A stretch of 64,000 nucleotides of DNA from Enterobacteriaceae bacterium UBA5654 (GTDB taxonomy: Bacteria > Pseudomonadota > Gammaproteobacteria > Enterobacterales > Enterobacteriaceae). The translations under genes and the position numbers were made by a program. Below, piece after piece: positions 9,772 to 20,021 of the stretch. Within the stretch, counting starts at the first letter, position 1. Each line of letters opens with the position of its first letter. Where the stretch lies: contig DIJC01000014.1 in the NCBI GenBank assembly GCA_002421005.1, positions 312,955 through 376,954 on the forward strand, written 5' to 3'. The notes beneath the pieces are model-generated. The model had not been told where the DNA came from, did not search any database, and was given only the letters and a program-made list of their open reading frames with translations.

Positions 9772-11241
9772 TTACTGTTTGAACCGTTCCGGGAAATCCA
9801 TCTCTTTATAGCTCACAAATCGTGTGCCCTTGCTCAGCTTGTAGCCGAACCAGATAATCAGGAACAGCGGAATGCCGATGTAGGTGGCCGCAACGCTTCC
9901 CCAGTCGATGGTATCGCTCAGGAACGCTTCGTAGTTCTGGCCCAGGGTGATGATCAGACACAGCACGAAGGCGAAAATCGGCCCAATCGGGAAGAAGCCG
10001 GAACGGTACGGCAGGTCGTTGATATCGTAGCCCTGGAGCACGTAACCACGGCGGAAACGATAATGGCTGATCGCAATCCCCAGCCAGGCGATGAAGCCGG
10101 TCATCCCGGAAGTATTGAGCAGCCACAGGTAAACCGTCTGGTTGCCAAACATGGAGGTCAGGAAGCACAGCCCGGCGATCACCGTGGTGGCATACAGCGC
10201 GTTACGCGGCACGCCGCCTCTCGACAGTTTCGCAAAAATACGCGGCGCTTTGCCATCGCAGGCCAGGGTGTACAGCATACGGGTGGAAGCGTACATCCCG
10301 GAGTTCCCTGCTGACAGCACCGCCGTCAGGATCACCGCGTTCATCACCGCTGCCGCAGAAAGCAGGCCCGCGTGCTGGAATACCAGAGTAAACGGACTGA
10401 CGCTGATATCTTTAACGTCGTTGCGCAGCAGGCTTGGATCGGTGTAAGGAATGATCAGGCTGATAATCAAAATCGCAAACACATAGAACAGCAGGATACG
10501 CCAGAACACCTGACGCACGGCACGCGGAATATTCTTCTCCGGCTCTTCGGATTCACCCGCCGCAATACCGATAAGCTCCGTTCCCTGGAAAGAGAAGCCC
10601 ACGATCATCGCCACGCCAATCATCGCCGCAAAGCCACCGGCAAACGGTGCTTCGCCAATGCTCCAGTTGCTCCAGCCCGCCGGTTTCGCGCCCTGGAAAA
10701 TGCCGAGGATCATCAACACGCCGACGATGATAAAGATGATGACCGTAGCCACTTTAATCAGCGAGAACCAGTATTCTGCTTCGCCAAAGCCTTTCACCGA
10801 GATGTAATTCAGCAGGAAGATGACGCACAGGAACAGCGCGCTCCAGATCCAGCCCGGCGTATCGGGGAACCACCAGTTCATGACCAGCTGAGCGGCCACC
10901 AGATCAACGGCAATAGTAACCGCCCAGTTGTACCAGTAGTTCCAGCCCAGCGCGAAGCCGAAACCTTCTTCAACATACTTTTGCCCGTAGGTGGCAAAGG
11001 AGCCGGAGACCGGCATATACGCCGCCAGCTCGCCCAGGCTGGTCATCAGGAAATAGACCATCAGCCCGATAAGAATATAGGAGAACAGCGCGCCGCCCGG
11101 ACCCGCCTGAGAAATTGTCGCCCCGGATGCGACAAACAAACCTGTCCCGATGGAGCCACCAATGGCAATCATCGTCAGATGACGCGCCTTGAGTTCGCGG
11201 CGTAGCGCGGGCGCTTGTGTGTTTTTAGTCTGGGAAACCAT
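9772..11241 (-). CDS. lysP: Lysine-specific permease LysP
   Basis: A 489-residue amino-acid/polyamine-superfamily transporter with 12 membrane helices that imports L-lysine by proton symport. In E. coli it also holds CadC inactive when lysine is scarce. It is nearly identical to E. coli LysP, including IAIGGSIGTGLFVASG in helix 1 and the FSFQGTELIGIAAGE segment. The next gene upstream on the same strand is yeiE; E. coli YeiE has been described as an activator of lysP. Confidence 0.97.
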   Translation of the reverse strand: MVSQTKNTQAPALRRELKARHLTMIAIGGSIGTGLFVASGATISQAGPGGALFSYILIGLMVYFLMTSLGELAAYMPVSGSFATYGQKYVEEGFGFALGWNYWYNWAVTIAVDLVAAQLVMNWWFPDTPGWIWSALFLCVIFLLNYISVKGFGEAEYWFSLIKVATVIIFIIVGVLMILGIFQGAKPAGWSNWSIGEAPFAGGFAAMIGVAMIVGFSFQGTELIGIAAGESEEPEKNIPRAVRQVFWRILLFYVFAILIISLIIPYTDPSLLRNDVKDISVSPFTLVFQHAGLLSAAAVMNAVILTAVLSAGNSGMYASTRMLYTLACDGKAPRIFAKLSRGGVPRNALYATTVIAGLCFLTSMFGNQTVYLWLLNTSGMTGFIAWLGIAISHYRFRRGYVLQGYDINDLPYRSGFFPIGPIFAFVLCLIITLGQNYEAFLSDTIDWGSVAATYIGIPLFLIIWFGYKLSKGTRFVSYKEMDFPERFKQ

Positions 11242-11417
11242 AGGGAAAAACTATCCATCCAAAAATTGAGGCGCGATTGTAGCAGACCATCCGCCGTCCT
11301 TCTGGCACAAATGCGCGGTTATAAGAGACCTTCATGATCTCCGCCGGATTATAAGTAAAGCAGCACAGTGATAAATAAGCCAAAATCCGCGCGTGGATTA
11401 AGCGCCTCGCGACGCTC

Positions 11418-12284
11418 TTATATTTCGCTATATTGCAAAAAGCGCTCAAGCGCCCGCGACAAATGCTTTTGCCGGTGATGAATACGCCATAGCGTGCGGG
11501 TCAGGCGCGGTAACGGTAGCGAGATTTCGCGCAGCGTCCCGGACTCCAGCTGTTCAGCAATCACCCGCCGGGAAAGACAGCTTACGCCGAGGCCGTGACG
11601 TACCGCGTGCTTGATGGCTTCAGAATTGCCCAGCTCCATTCCCAGCCGGAACTGCGGTAAATGGGACAGCAGCAGAAAATCGACGATTTCGCGGGTGCCG
11701 GACCCGTTTTCACGCAAAATCCACGGCATCGCCGCCAGCTTTTCAGGCGTAATCGGCTCCTGAAACAGCGATGACGATGGCGCGGCGAAGATCACCAGTT
11801 CATCCTCCAGCCAGGGTTCAGCAATAATATCCGCGTGGTGACACGGACCTTCAATCAGGCCGATATCGACACGAAAATCCGCTACCGCATTGACCACATC
11901 CTGGCTATTGCCCACGGTCATTTCCAGCGGCAGATCCGGGTGATCCTGACGATAGCGGGCAATCGCTTCCGGTAAAATATAATTGCCGATGGTGCTGCTG
12001 GCACAGACGCGGATCGCCCCGTTGTCCTCTTTAAACAGTTGCTCTATTTCACTGACCTCTTCCAGCAGCGCCAGCGCCCGTGAATAAAGGAGTCTGCCGT
12101 GCTCGTTCACCACCAGTCGTTTGCCCACGCGGTCAAAAAGCTGTACACCCAGATGCCCCTCCAGATCGGTTAACGCCGCGCTGACGGCGGACTGGGACAG
12201 CGACAAAACGAGCGAGGCCTGGGTGGTTGAACCGCTTTTCAACACCTCGGTAAAGACTTCAAGCTGGCGCAGGGTGACGTGCAT
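11418..12284 (-). CDS. yeiE: LysR-type regulator YeiE
   Basis: A 288-residue LysR-family transcription factor with an N-terminal winged HTH ([20 protein letters not shown]) and a C-terminal effector domain. The ATG at 12284 (MHVTLRQ) gives the family start; the open frame adds five codons. It is divergent from yeiH. In related bacteria YeiE is linked to sulfite sensing and to lysP control, and YeiH to sulfur-anion export, so joint control of yeiH is plausible. That link is established for relatives, not shown here. Confidence 0.92.
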   Translation of the reverse strand: MHVTLRQLEVFTEVLKSGSTTQASLVLSLSQSAVSAALTDLEGHLGVQLFDRVGKRLVVNEHGRLLYSRALALLEEVSEIEQLFKEDNGAIRVCASSTIGNYILPEAIARYRQDHPDLPLEMTVGNSQDVVNAVADFRVDIGLIEGPCHHADIIAEPWLEDELVIFAAPSSSLFQEPITPEKLAAMPWILRENGSGTREIVDFLLLSHLPQFRLGMELGNSEAIKHAVRHGLGVSCLSRRVIAEQLESGTLREISLPLPRLTRTLWRIHHRQKHLSRALERFLQYSEI

Positions 12285-12403
12285 AAAGACTCCGGGCAAT
12301 AAGTTAAGTGCTTACCACTTATTCTGGTTAATTACAGATAAACAATCAATTTTATTTTTATTCCTCACCGTTATAACCTTATAACCCTATTGAGGAGAAG
12401 GTT

Positions 12404-13453
12404 ATGACTGAGATAACGACAGAAGCACCCCGGCGTGAGCCTGGACACTTTTTTCCAGGATTAGCGATCTGCGCCCTGCTGGTCGTCTTTGCAATGTGGG
12501 CCAGTTCTTTTCCATCCATCGCCAATGCCGGATTCAGTGCGCTGACGCTGGCGATCCTGCTGGGGATGATCGTTGGCAATACCGTTTATCCTCGCGTCAG
12601 TGAGCATTACGATCCCGGCGTTCAGTTCGCCAAAGCGCATCTGCTGCGGCTGGGGATCGTTTTATACGGCTTTCGTCTGACGTTTTCCCAGATTGCTGAC
12701 GTCGGCGTCAGCGGCGTGGTGACGGATATCCTGACCCTCGCCAGCACCTTTATGCTGGCCTGTTTTGTCGGGCAAAAAATACTGGGTCTGGATAAACAAA
12801 CGACCTGGCTGATTGGCGCAGGCAGCAGCATCTGCGGCGCGGCGGCGGTGCTGGCGACAGAGCCGGTGATCAAAGCAGAAGCCAGCAAAGTGACGGTCGC
12901 CGTGGCCACCGTGGTAATCTTCGGTACTATCGCCATTTTTCTCTATCCGGCGATGTATCACCTGCTGGCACCGTGGTTCAGCACGGAAAATTACGGCATT
13001 TACATCGGTTCGACCGTGCATGAAGTTGCCCAGGTGGTGGCTGCCGGACATGCCATTGACCTGCAAACGGAAAACACGGCGGTGATCGCCAAAATGATCT
13101 GCGTCATGATGCTCGCACCCTTCCTGCTCATTCTCGCGGCACGGGTACGCCAGCTGACCCCGGCAGCCAGCGGGCAGCAGAGTAAAATCACCATTCCGTG
13201 GTTTGCGGTGCTGTTTATCGTGGTGGCAATTTTCAACTCGTTTCATCTGCTGCCCACTGCGGTAGTCGCCGGACTGATCAAGTTCGATACTCTCCTGCTG
13301 GCTATGGCAATGGCCGCGCTGGGTCTGACAACGCACGTCAGCGCGCTGAAAAAAGCCGGGGCTAAACCGCTGCTGATGGCGCTGATACTGTTTATCTGGC
13401 TGATTGTCGGCGGCGGTGCGATTAACCTGATTGTGCACGCGCTGGTAAGATAA
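12404..13453 (+). CDS. yeiH: YeiH, UPF0324 putative sulfite/sulfonate exporter
   Basis: A 349-residue membrane protein with about 10-11 hydrophobic helices, of the UPF0324 (YeiH/Cons_hypoth698) family, and the same length as in E. coli. Conserved segments include [14 protein letters not shown] and [13 protein letters not shown]. Transport of a sulfur oxyanion is suggested by family context and by the divergent yeiE regulator. The start at 12404 follows GGAGAAGG. Confidence 0.92.
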   Translation: MTEITTEAPRREPGHFFPGLAICALLVVFAMWASSFPSIANAGFSALTLAILLGMIVGNTVYPRVSEHYDPGVQFAKAHLLRLGIVLYGFRLTFSQIADVGVSGVVTDILTLASTFMLACFVGQKILGLDKQTTWLIGAGSSICGAAAVLATEPVIKAEASKVTVAVATVVIFGTIAIFLYPAMYHLLAPWFSTENYGIYIGSTVHEVAQVVAAGHAIDLQTENTAVIAKMICVMMLAPFLLILAARVRQLTPAASGQQSKITIPWFAVLFIVVAIFNSFHLLPTAVVAGLIKFDTLLLAMAMAALGLTTHVSALKKAGAKPLLMALILFIWLIVGGGAINLIVHALVR

Positions 13454-13523
13454 ACCTTACGACGCAACCCGGTTAACCCGTATGATAGAGCACTCTGCCC
13501 TGCGGGCTTAACCGGAGTTTTCT

Positions 13524-14381
13524 ATGAAGTATGTTGGAGCGCACGTCAGCGCCGCCGGTGGTCTGGCGAACGCCGCCATTCGCGCCGCTGAAATTAACGC
13601 CACCGCTTTTGCGTTGTTCACCAAAAACCAGCGCCAGTGGCGCGCGGCCCCGCTTAATGATGAAATCATTAATGATTTCAACGCCGCCTGTGAAAAATAT
13701 CACTACTCCTCTGCGCAAATTCTCCCTCACGACAGCTACCTGATTAATCTTGGTCATCCGGTCAGCGAAGCCCTGGAGAAATCGCGCGACGCGTTTATTG
13801 ATGAAATGACGCGCTGCCAGCAACTCGGATTAACGCTGCTGAATTTTCACCCCGGCAGCCATTTGCAGCAGATCCCGGAAGACGAGTGCCTGGCCCGCAT
13901 CGCCGAATCCATTAACATCGCGCTGGAAAAAACCAAAGGCGTCACCGCCGTCATCGAAAATACCGCCGGTCAGGGCAGTAACCTGGGCTTTAAGTTTGAG
14001 CATCTGGCGGCCATCATTGACGGCGTGGAAGATAAATCCCGCGTCGGCGTCTGCATCGACACCTGTCACGCTTTCGCTGCGGGTTATGACCTGCGCAGCG
14101 CTGAAGCGACGGCAAAAACCTTCGCCGAATTCGAACGGATCGTCGGCTTCAATTATCTGCGCGGCATGCATCTTAACGATGCGAAAAGCCAGTTTGCCAG
14201 CCGCGTTGACCGTCATCACAGCCTGGGCGAAGGAAATATCGGTCACGACGCGTTTCGCTGGATCATGCAGGACAACCGTTTTGACGGCATCCCACTTATT
14301 CTGGAGACGGTTAACCCGGATATCTGGGCAGAAGAAATTGCCTGGCTGAAGGCGCAGCAAACGGAAGAAACCGTCGCGTAA
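13524..14381 (+). CDS. nfo: Endonuclease IV
   Basis: Nfo is a zinc-dependent AP endonuclease. It cleaves 5' to abasic sites and also handles 3' blocks and alpha-anomeric bases in base-excision repair. The 285 residues match E. coli Nfo, including [13 protein letters not shown] at the start, [12 protein letters not shown], the metal-binding [11 protein letters not shown] and GMHLNDAK. In E. coli it is inducible by SoxRS; no soxbox was identified by eye. It is followed at once by a bidirectional terminator. Confidence 0.97.
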   Translation: MKYVGAHVSAAGGLANAAIRAAEINATAFALFTKNQRQWRAAPLNDEIINDFNAACEKYHYSSAQILPHDSYLINLGHPVSEALEKSRDAFIDEMTRCQQLGLTLLNFHPGSHLQQIPEDECLARIAESINIALEKTKGVTAVIENTAGQGSNLGFKFEHLAAIIDGVEDKSRVGVCIDTCHAFAAGYDLRSAEATAKTFAEFERIVGFNYLRGMHLNDAKSQFASRVDRHHSLGEGNIGHDAFRWIMQDNRFDGIPLILETVNPDIWAEEIAWLKAQQTEETVA

Positions 14382-14385
14382 ATAA

Positions 14386-14411
14386 AAAAGGGCCGACGAG
14401 TCGGCCCTTTT
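14386..14411. terminator. Bidirectional terminator, nfo/fruA
   Basis: An 11-bp stem (AAAAGGGCCGA / TCGGCCCTTTT) with a 4-base loop lies between the converging nfo and fruA genes. Confidence 0.92.
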
Positions 14412-14426
14412 ATCAGCGAAAAAGAA

Positions 14427-16118
14427 TTACGCCGCTTTCGCTACTGCTTCCGCTTCCGGGCGTTTCAGGAAGGCGTAGGCCAGACCTGCAACCAGCGTAC
14501 CGGCAACAATCGCCAGCAGATAACCTACCACCGGAGTGATAGCGCCTGGGATCAGCAGTACGAACAGACCGCCGTGCGGTGCCATCAGTTTCGCGCCAAT
14601 CGCCATTGAGATAGCGCCAGTGATGGCACCACCGACGATACAGCATGGGATCACACGCATTGGATCGCGCGCTGCAAACGGAATGGCCCCTTCAGAGATA
14701 AAGCACAGGCCCAGCACCAGCGCCGCTTTACCACCTTCACGTTGACCTTTGTCGAATTTACGGCTGGCTATCAGCGTTGCCACGCCCATGGCCAGCGGTG
14801 GGATCATCCCGGCTGCCATAATCGCTGCCATCGGTGCGTAGGTCTGGGTACTTAACAGCCCTACCCCGAATGCATAGGCCGCTTTGTTCACCGGGCCACC
14901 CATATCGGTACACATCATGCCACCGAGAATTGCACCCAGCAGAACCGCGTTCGCCGTGCCCATATTTTTCAGCCAGGCGGTCAGCCCTTCGAGGATACCG
15001 GCTACCGGTTTACCGATCAGGTAGATCATCGCGAGGCCGACAATCAGGCTGGAAACCAGCGGGATGATCAAAATCGGTTTCAGCGCTTCCATACTCTGCG
15101 GCAGTTTTACCTGGGTACTGATCATCTTCGCGATATAGCCTGCGAGGAAGCCAGCGATAATCCCGCCGATGAAGCCCGAACCGGTGCTCACCGCCAGCAT
15201 GCCGCCGATAAGACCCGGCGTCAGGCCCGGACGGTCAGCAATAGAAAACGCAATGTAGCCTGCGAGGACCGGCACCATCAGCGCGAACGCCGAGCCGCCA
15301 CCAATCTGCATCAACGCTGCCGCCAGCGTATCTGGCGTCTTGAATGCCTCGATACCAAAGGCGAAGGAAAGCGCGATACACAGACCGCCCGCGACCACCA
15401 TCGGCAGCATATACGACACGCCGGTCAGCAGGTGGCGATAGGCTCCTGCGCTCTCTTTCTTCGTTTCAGTACCCGCCGCCTGGGACTGACCCGCAGGCTG
15501 ATAAGGACGTGCTTCCGCCTCGGCTTTGTCCAGCTCCTGGGCGGTTTTCTTCAGCGCCAGCCCGGTGGAAGTGCGGTACATCGGTTTACCGGCAAACTTC
15601 GCCAGATCGACTTCGATGTCTGCCGCCACGATCACCAGATCGGCCTGCGCCACTTCTTCCGCCGTAATCGCATTACCCGCGCCAACCGAGCCACGCGTTT
15701 CGACTTTCACCCACCAGCCGCGTTTTTTGGCTTCGGTTTCAATCGCTTCTGCCGCCATAAAGGTATGAGCCACGCCGGTCGGGCAAGCGGTGACGGCCAC
15801 AATGCGTTTCGGGCCCGCCGCGGCTACCGCAGGCGCTGCCGCAACCGGTGCGGTATAGGCGGTCGCCTGGGCTTTCGCTTCGCCGAGAAACAGTTCAGGG
15901 TGTGCCACAGCGCGATTGATGTCGCCGAGAAAAACCTGTTTACCGTTCAGCGCGCCGTCCGCAGGCAGTGCAGTGCCCAGAACAATCGCCAGTTCAGCGT
16001 CGTTCGGGTTATCGGTGATTTCAACATGTGCTTTTTGCGCCGCAGCACCCAACAGAGTCTTCGCCATATAAGCGCGAGCCTGTCCGAGACCGGCGTCAAT
16101 AATCAGCAGCGTTTTCAT
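14427..16118 (-). CDS. fruA: Fructose-specific PTS enzyme IIB'BC, FruA
   Basis: A 563-residue inner-membrane permease that imports fructose and phosphorylates it to fructose 1-phosphate. An N-terminal B'-like domain is followed by a linker, the IIB domain with its phospho-cysteine loop (VTACPTGVAHTF, near residue 112), then the IIC membrane domain with PMVVAGGLCIA. The start at 16118 has GGAGAGG upstream and equals the E. coli start. It is the last gene of fruBKA, and FruB supplies the phosphoryl group. Confidence 0.97.
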   Translation of the reverse strand: MKTLLIIDAGLGQARAYMAKTLLGAAAQKAHVEITDNPNDAELAIVLGTALPADGALNGKQVFLGDINRAVAHPELFLGEAKAQATAYTAPVAAAPAVAAAGPKRIVAVTACPTGVAHTFMAAEAIETEAKKRGWWVKVETRGSVGAGNAITAEEVAQADLVIVAADIEVDLAKFAGKPMYRTSTGLALKKTAQELDKAEAEARPYQPAGQSQAAGTETKKESAGAYRHLLTGVSYMLPMVVAGGLCIALSFAFGIEAFKTPDTLAAALMQIGGGSAFALMVPVLAGYIAFSIADRPGLTPGLIGGMLAVSTGSGFIGGIIAGFLAGYIAKMISTQVKLPQSMEALKPILIIPLVSSLIVGLAMIYLIGKPVAGILEGLTAWLKNMGTANAVLLGAILGGMMCTDMGGPVNKAAYAFGVGLLSTQTYAPMAAIMAAGMIPPLAMGVATLIASRKFDKGQREGGKAALVLGLCFISEGAIPFAARDPMRVIPCCIVGGAITGAISMAIGAKLMAPHGGLFVLLIPGAITPVVGYLLAIVAGTLVAGLAYAFLKRPEAEAVAKAA

Positions 16119-16134
16119 TATGCCTCTCCTGCTG

Positions 16135-17073
16135 TTAATTAAAGGGTTGTAAGTCAACGCGCGCCATCATCGCGGCTAACTGGGTACGATCGGTAATACC
16201 AACATTACTCTGACTGACCGCCAGTGCAGCAACGGCAGTGGCCAGACGTAACGTGTGTTCACTGGATTCACGCATCAGCAGACCATAAATCAGCCCGCCA
16301 ACCATCGAGTCTCCCGCGCCAACGGTGCTGACCACCTCAACGGACGGCGGTTTGGCGATCCATTCGCCGGAGGCGTTAACCCACAGTGCGCCTTCCGAGC
16401 CGAGGGAAATGACGACGTGGGCAATCCCCTGCTCGCGCAGTGCGTGCGCGGCCTCAATGACGTCCTGCAATTCAGGCAGCTTGCGCCCTGCCCAAATTTC
16501 CAGCTCGCGACGGTTAGGTTTAACCAGCCACGGCGCTGCTTTTAATCCGGCCACCAGCGCTTCACGGCTGCTGTCGAAAATAATGCACGGGCACTGGCTG
16601 CGCAGACGCGTCATCCAGTCGGTAAAGGCTTCCGGGCTGACGCCGCTCGGCAGGCTGCCGCTGACGCAAACCATATCAAACTGGCCCAGCCAGCTTAGCG
16701 AATCCGCGACGAAGCGTTCCCAGTCGGCAGGGGTTACTTCAAAACCGGAGAAGTTAAAGTCGGTGACTTCACCATCTTTTTCGGTCAGCTTAACGTTAAT
16801 ACGCGTGCGGCCCTGTACCACCTGAAAACGGTTGGCGATGCCCAGTTCGCTGAACAACTGCTGAAAACCGTCCTGGTTGTCTTTCCCCAGGAAGCCGCCG
16901 ACGGTGACATCAATGCCCAGATCTTTCAGCACTTTGGCGACGTTAATCCCTTTACCTGCGGCATGGAGGCCAGTCGTGCGCACCAGGTTAACTTCACCAC
17001 GCTCCACTTCAGGAGTGAATCCCACCAGATCATAGGCCGGATTGAGCGTAATGGTTGCGACGCGACGACTCAT
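16135..17073 (-). CDS. fruK: 1-phosphofructokinase
   Basis: FruK phosphorylates fructose 1-phosphate to fructose 1,6-bisphosphate. The 312 residues carry the PfkB-family signatures: an N-terminal [14 protein letters not shown] sugar-binding segment and a C-terminal [16 protein letters not shown] with the catalytic Asp. It overlaps the end of fruB by 4 bases (translational coupling) and lies 16 bases ahead of fruA. Its substrate is the effector that releases the Cra repressor, so it shapes the operon's own induction. Confidence 0.97.
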   Translation of the reverse strand: MSRRVATITLNPAYDLVGFTPEVERGEVNLVRTTGLHAAGKGINVAKVLKDLGIDVTVGGFLGKDNQDGFQQLFSELGIANRFQVVQGRTRINVKLTEKDGEVTDFNFSGFEVTPADWERFVADSLSWLGQFDMVCVSGSLPSGVSPEAFTDWMTRLRSQCPCIIFDSSREALVAGLKAAPWLVKPNRRELEIWAGRKLPELQDVIEAAHALREQGIAHVVISLGSEGALWVNASGEWIAKPPSVEVVSTVGAGDSMVGGLIYGLLMRESSEHTLRLATAVAALAVSQSNVGITDRTQLAAMMARVDLQPFN

Positions 17074-18203
17074 GCTGCGCCCTCCCCAAGACCGGCGGCG
17101 ATAGCGGCACCGATGGCATCCAGTGCCTGTTGCGCATCTTCACCCTGAGCGGTAAAGCGCAGGCGATGACCTTTTTTAACGCCCAGCGCGACGACTTTCA
17201 TCAGGCTGCGCCCGTTCGCCGGTTTACCGCTGCCGTCGAGATTCGTCACGGTGATTTCGCTGTTGAATTGCTTGATAGTATTCACCAGCATGGTGCCCGG
17301 ACGCGCGTGAAGGCCGTGCTCATTACGCACCACAAACTCTGCGCTCAGCAGATCGTCAGCCAGCGCGTCATCGCTGGTCAGCAATGCCAGCAGCGTGGCG
17401 GCATCGGCATTCAGCAGACGTTCAGCTTTGTTGTTCAGCAGTAGCTGGCTCAAACGGTCGAGCACTGCAACCGGCTGCGAATCCGTCATTGCGACGGTCA
17501 GCAGCAGCGACGCAGGCTGACCATCAACCGTGAAAGCCGTTGCCGCGCGGCTCACCGCGATTGCGCTGCGCAGGTTGCCTTCCGCGCTGTCGTTCAGCCA
17601 GATGCCCTGCCCCAGATTAAGCGGCTGTTCATTAATGGCGCGAGCGACAAAGCCCGCGTCTACTGCGCCAGCTTCTTTCAGACGGCCAGCGTTCAGCGCC
17701 TGCAACGTCACCAGATCGCTGGCAACCACGTCCAGCGTCAGCGTTTCGTTATCCAGCTTCAGCACTTCACTCTGCTTTTCGCCCATCAACAGCGCGCGCA
17801 ACTCTTCAGCGGTGGTGGCGGATTTCAGCTGTTCAGCCACCGAGTCATCGCTTAATACGTGCGTAAGCTGACGCAGCAGGCCGAGGTGCTCATCAGAGCT
17901 GGCGGCAATACCAATCGCGACGTAAGCCGTCTGGCCTTCACCCCAGGTCACGCCCTGCGGGAACTGATAAACCTGTACGCCGGTTTTCAGCACCTGATCG
18001 CGGGTGTCGGTGGTGCCGTGAGGAATAGCAATCCCGTTACCGAGGAAGGTGGAAGTCTGCTGTTCGCGCGCCAGCATCCCGTTGACATAGCCGTCAGCCA
18101 CGTTGCCTGCCTGCACGAGCGCGGCGGCGACCTGACGAATGGCCTCTTCTTTATTCCCTGCCTGTTGGCCGGGATGAATATCCTGCACAGATAACTGGAA
18201 CAT
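17070..18203 (-). CDS. fruB: Fructose PTS diphosphoryl transfer protein FruB (IIA-FPr)
   Basis: A 377-residue fusion. It has an N-terminal EIIA-fru domain with the phospho-histidine in NGIAIPHGT (about residue 62), a central linker domain, and a C-terminal HPr-like FPr domain with the active site [10 protein letters not shown]. It passes phosphate to FruA. The start at 18203 follows AGGAG and gives the E. coli N-terminus ([12 protein letters not shown]). It is the first gene of fruBKA, controlled by two Cra operators directly upstream. Confidence 0.97.
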   Translation of the reverse strand: MFQLSVQDIHPGQQAGNKEEAIRQVAAALVQAGNVADGYVNGMLAREQQTSTFLGNGIAIPHGTTDTRDQVLKTGVQVYQFPQGVTWGEGQTAYVAIGIAASSDEHLGLLRQLTHVLSDDSVAEQLKSATTAEELRALLMGEKQSEVLKLDNETLTLDVVASDLVTLQALNAGRLKEAGAVDAGFVARAINEQPLNLGQGIWLNDSAEGNLRSAIAVSRAATAFTVDGQPASLLLTVAMTDSQPVAVLDRLSQLLLNNKAERLLNADAATLLALLTSDDALADDLLSAEFVVRNEHGLHARPGTMLVNTIKQFNSEITVTNLDGSGKPANGRSLMKVVALGVKKGHRLRFTAQGEDAQQALDAIGAAIAAGLGEGAA

Positions 18204-18225
18204 GGGTCTCCTCTCCTGCTGAACT

Positions 18226-18237
18226 TGAATCGTTTCA
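18226..18237 (-). promoter_or_regulatory. Cra (FruR) operator, promoter-proximal
   Basis: TGAATCGTTTCA matches the Cra consensus TGAAACGTTTCA at all but one position. It is 23 bases upstream of fruB, as in the two-site E. coli fru promoter. Confidence 0.88.
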
Positions 18238-18291
18238 GCTAAATTGAGAAAAAATGCGCTATCCCGATCATGGAACATGAAGAGATCACGC

Positions 18292-18303
18292 TGAAACGTT
18301 TCA
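18292..18303 (-). promoter_or_regulatory. Cra (FruR) operator, distal
   Basis: TGAAACGTTTCA is a perfect palindromic Cra site, 66 bases upstream of the proximal site (start to start). Confidence 0.93.
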
Positions 18304-18572
18304 ATAATTTTTAATCTTCCGGCGCGTTACTGCAAGTAATGTTATGATCTGGATTGCAGAATTTAGAGGTGCAGCACACTTTATCGCCCGGAGGGGATTT
18401 TTTGCTGAAGCTGAATAGACGATTTTATGCTCGCTTCAGCTCTTTCAGCATGACTCACCCGGAGGGTGAAAAACCGTTTTGATTGATCGTGCCTGTTTTG
18501 ATTTCACGCCCTGTTTATTTTTCTCGCGGCGGCGTAAACTCCCGCGTCTCTCTTTTTGACTTACAAAATCCG

Positions 18573-19754
18573 ATGCAAAATACCCCTGTCGCCAGTCCAG
18601 CGCGCGCCTTTGACTTCACCTCCGCCTCATTTTTAATTGTCGCGTTTCTCACCGGTATTGCGGGCGCGTTGCAAACGCCAACGCTAAGCCTGTTTTTGAC
18701 CAATGAAGTTCATGCGCGTCCGGCAATGGTCGGCTTCTTTTTTACCGGCAGCGCGGTGATCGGCATTCTGGTGAGCCAGTTTCTGGCCGGGCGCTCGGAT
18801 CGCAAAGGCGATCGTAAGAATCTGATTATCTTTTGCTGCGTGCTCGGCGTACTGGCGTGTGTCCTGTTCGCCTGGAATCGCAACTATTTTATTTTGCTGT
18901 TTATTGGGGTTTTCCTGAGCAGCTTTGGCTCCACGGCCAACCCGCAGATGTTTGCGCTGGCGCGTGAGCACGCGGATCGCACCGGCCGCGAAGCGGTGAT
19001 GTTCAGCTCGATTCTGCGGGCGCAGGTCTCGCTGGCGTGGGTGATTGGCCCGCCGCTGGCTTATGCGCTGGCGATGGGTTTTGGCTTTACCGTGATGTAT
19101 CTCAGCGCGTCGGTGGCGTTTGTGGTCTGCGGTGTGATGGTGTGGCTGTTTTTACCGACCATGCCGAAGCTGGCCCCTGTGGCATCCGGCAGTATTGAAG
19201 CCCCGCGCCGCAATCGTCGGGACGCGCTGCTCCTGTTCATCATTTGTACCCTGATGTGGGGAACTAACAGCCTGTATATCATTAATATGCCGCTGTTTAT
19301 TATTAATGAACTGCACCTGCCGGAAAAACTGGCGGGCCTGATGATGGGTACAGCTGCCGGGCTGGAAATCCCGACCATGCTGATCGCTGGCTATTACGCC
19401 AGACGATTCGGCAAACGCTTTTTAATGCGCATTGCCGTTGTCGCCGGGCTGATATTTTATGTCGGGATGCTGACGGTCCACACCCCCGCCCTTCTGCTTG
19501 CCATGCAACTGCTGAACGCCATTTACATCGGCATTCTGGCGGGCATCGGAATGCTCTATTTTCAGGATTTGATGCCTGGTCAGGCGGGTTCAGCCACCAC
19601 GCTGTACAGCAATACCACCCGCGTGGGCTGGATTATCGCCGGATCGCTGGCGGGAATTGTGGCGGAGCTGTGGAACTACCATGCGGTTTTCTGGATCGCG
19701 CTGGTCATGTGCGTGGCCGGGTTTGCCTGTCTGATGCGGATTAAAGACGTTTAG
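18573..19754 (+). CDS. setB: Sugar efflux transporter SetB
   Basis: A 393-residue MFS transporter with 12 helices. SetB exports sugars such as lactose and glucose and has been linked to chromosome segregation through MreB. Family motifs are visible ([30 protein letters not shown]). The start at 18573 matches the E. coli length; no good ribosome site is visible there, and the frame is open a further 30 codons upstream. Its TAG overlaps, convergently, the stop of the yeiW remnant. The 270-base leader contains a GCTGAAGC/GCTTCAGC inverted repeat. Confidence 0.93.
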   Translation: MQNTPVASPARAFDFTSASFLIVAFLTGIAGALQTPTLSLFLTNEVHARPAMVGFFFTGSAVIGILVSQFLAGRSDRKGDRKNLIIFCCVLGVLACVLFAWNRNYFILLFIGVFLSSFGSTANPQMFALAREHADRTGREAVMFSSILRAQVSLAWVIGPPLAYALAMGFGFTVMYLSASVAFVVCGVMVWLFLPTMPKLAPVASGSIEAPRRNRRDALLLFIICTLMWGTNSLYIINMPLFIINELHLPEKLAGLMMGTAAGLEIPTMLIAGYYARRFGKRFLMRIAVVAGLIFYVGMLTVHTPALLLAMQLLNAIYIGILAGIGMLYFQDLMPGQAGSATTLYSNTTRVGWIIAGSLAGIVAELWNYHAVFWIALVMCVAGFACLMRIKDV

Positions 19755-19930
19755 GGCGCGGTCAGGATTTCGAGGTCAATCAGATAGGTCATCGCCTCGT
19801 CGCGCGTGCGTCCACACATTTCAGCGGAAGGCTGTAGCCCGGCGCAGACTTTTGGACGTAGCGGTGAAGCAAAGATTTTACAGCGTAGCTGCGCATCCAG
19901 TTGAACGCAGGGCGTATTTGCCGGTTTGCC
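19751..19930 (-). pseudogene. yeiW: yeiW, 3' part, split by the island
   Basis: Bases 19930 down to 19751 encode the C-terminal two thirds of YeiW ([16 protein letters not shown] to LEILTAP). The N-terminal part, with the first cysteine cluster, is 13 kb away at 32978-32904. Island sequence now supplies a chance ATG (19948) that would give a 65-residue chimera beginning MSNCMLG and lacking the CRADCGACC cluster. The chimera is unlikely to be functional. Confidence 0.9.
19926..19930. other. attL core of the yeiW island
   Basis: TTGCC marks the left crossover. To its left is yeiW coding sequence, and to its right AT-rich island sequence. The same five bases, within a GGyTTGCC context, occur at 32899-32903. 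Short identity cores of this kind are typical of large serine recombinases. Confidence 0.8.
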
Positions 19931-20021
19931 TAACATACAATTACTCATTGTTTAAAGTTGATATTGTTGCTGTTAACATCAAAGCTGTCTTATCATTGCC
20001 ATCCAAAGGACGTCACACTCT

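Noticed and set aside
19751..19948. 65-residue frame next to setB as a normal gene
   Set aside because: It is the 3' part of yeiW with a chance start from island DNA and lacks the N-terminal cysteine cluster.
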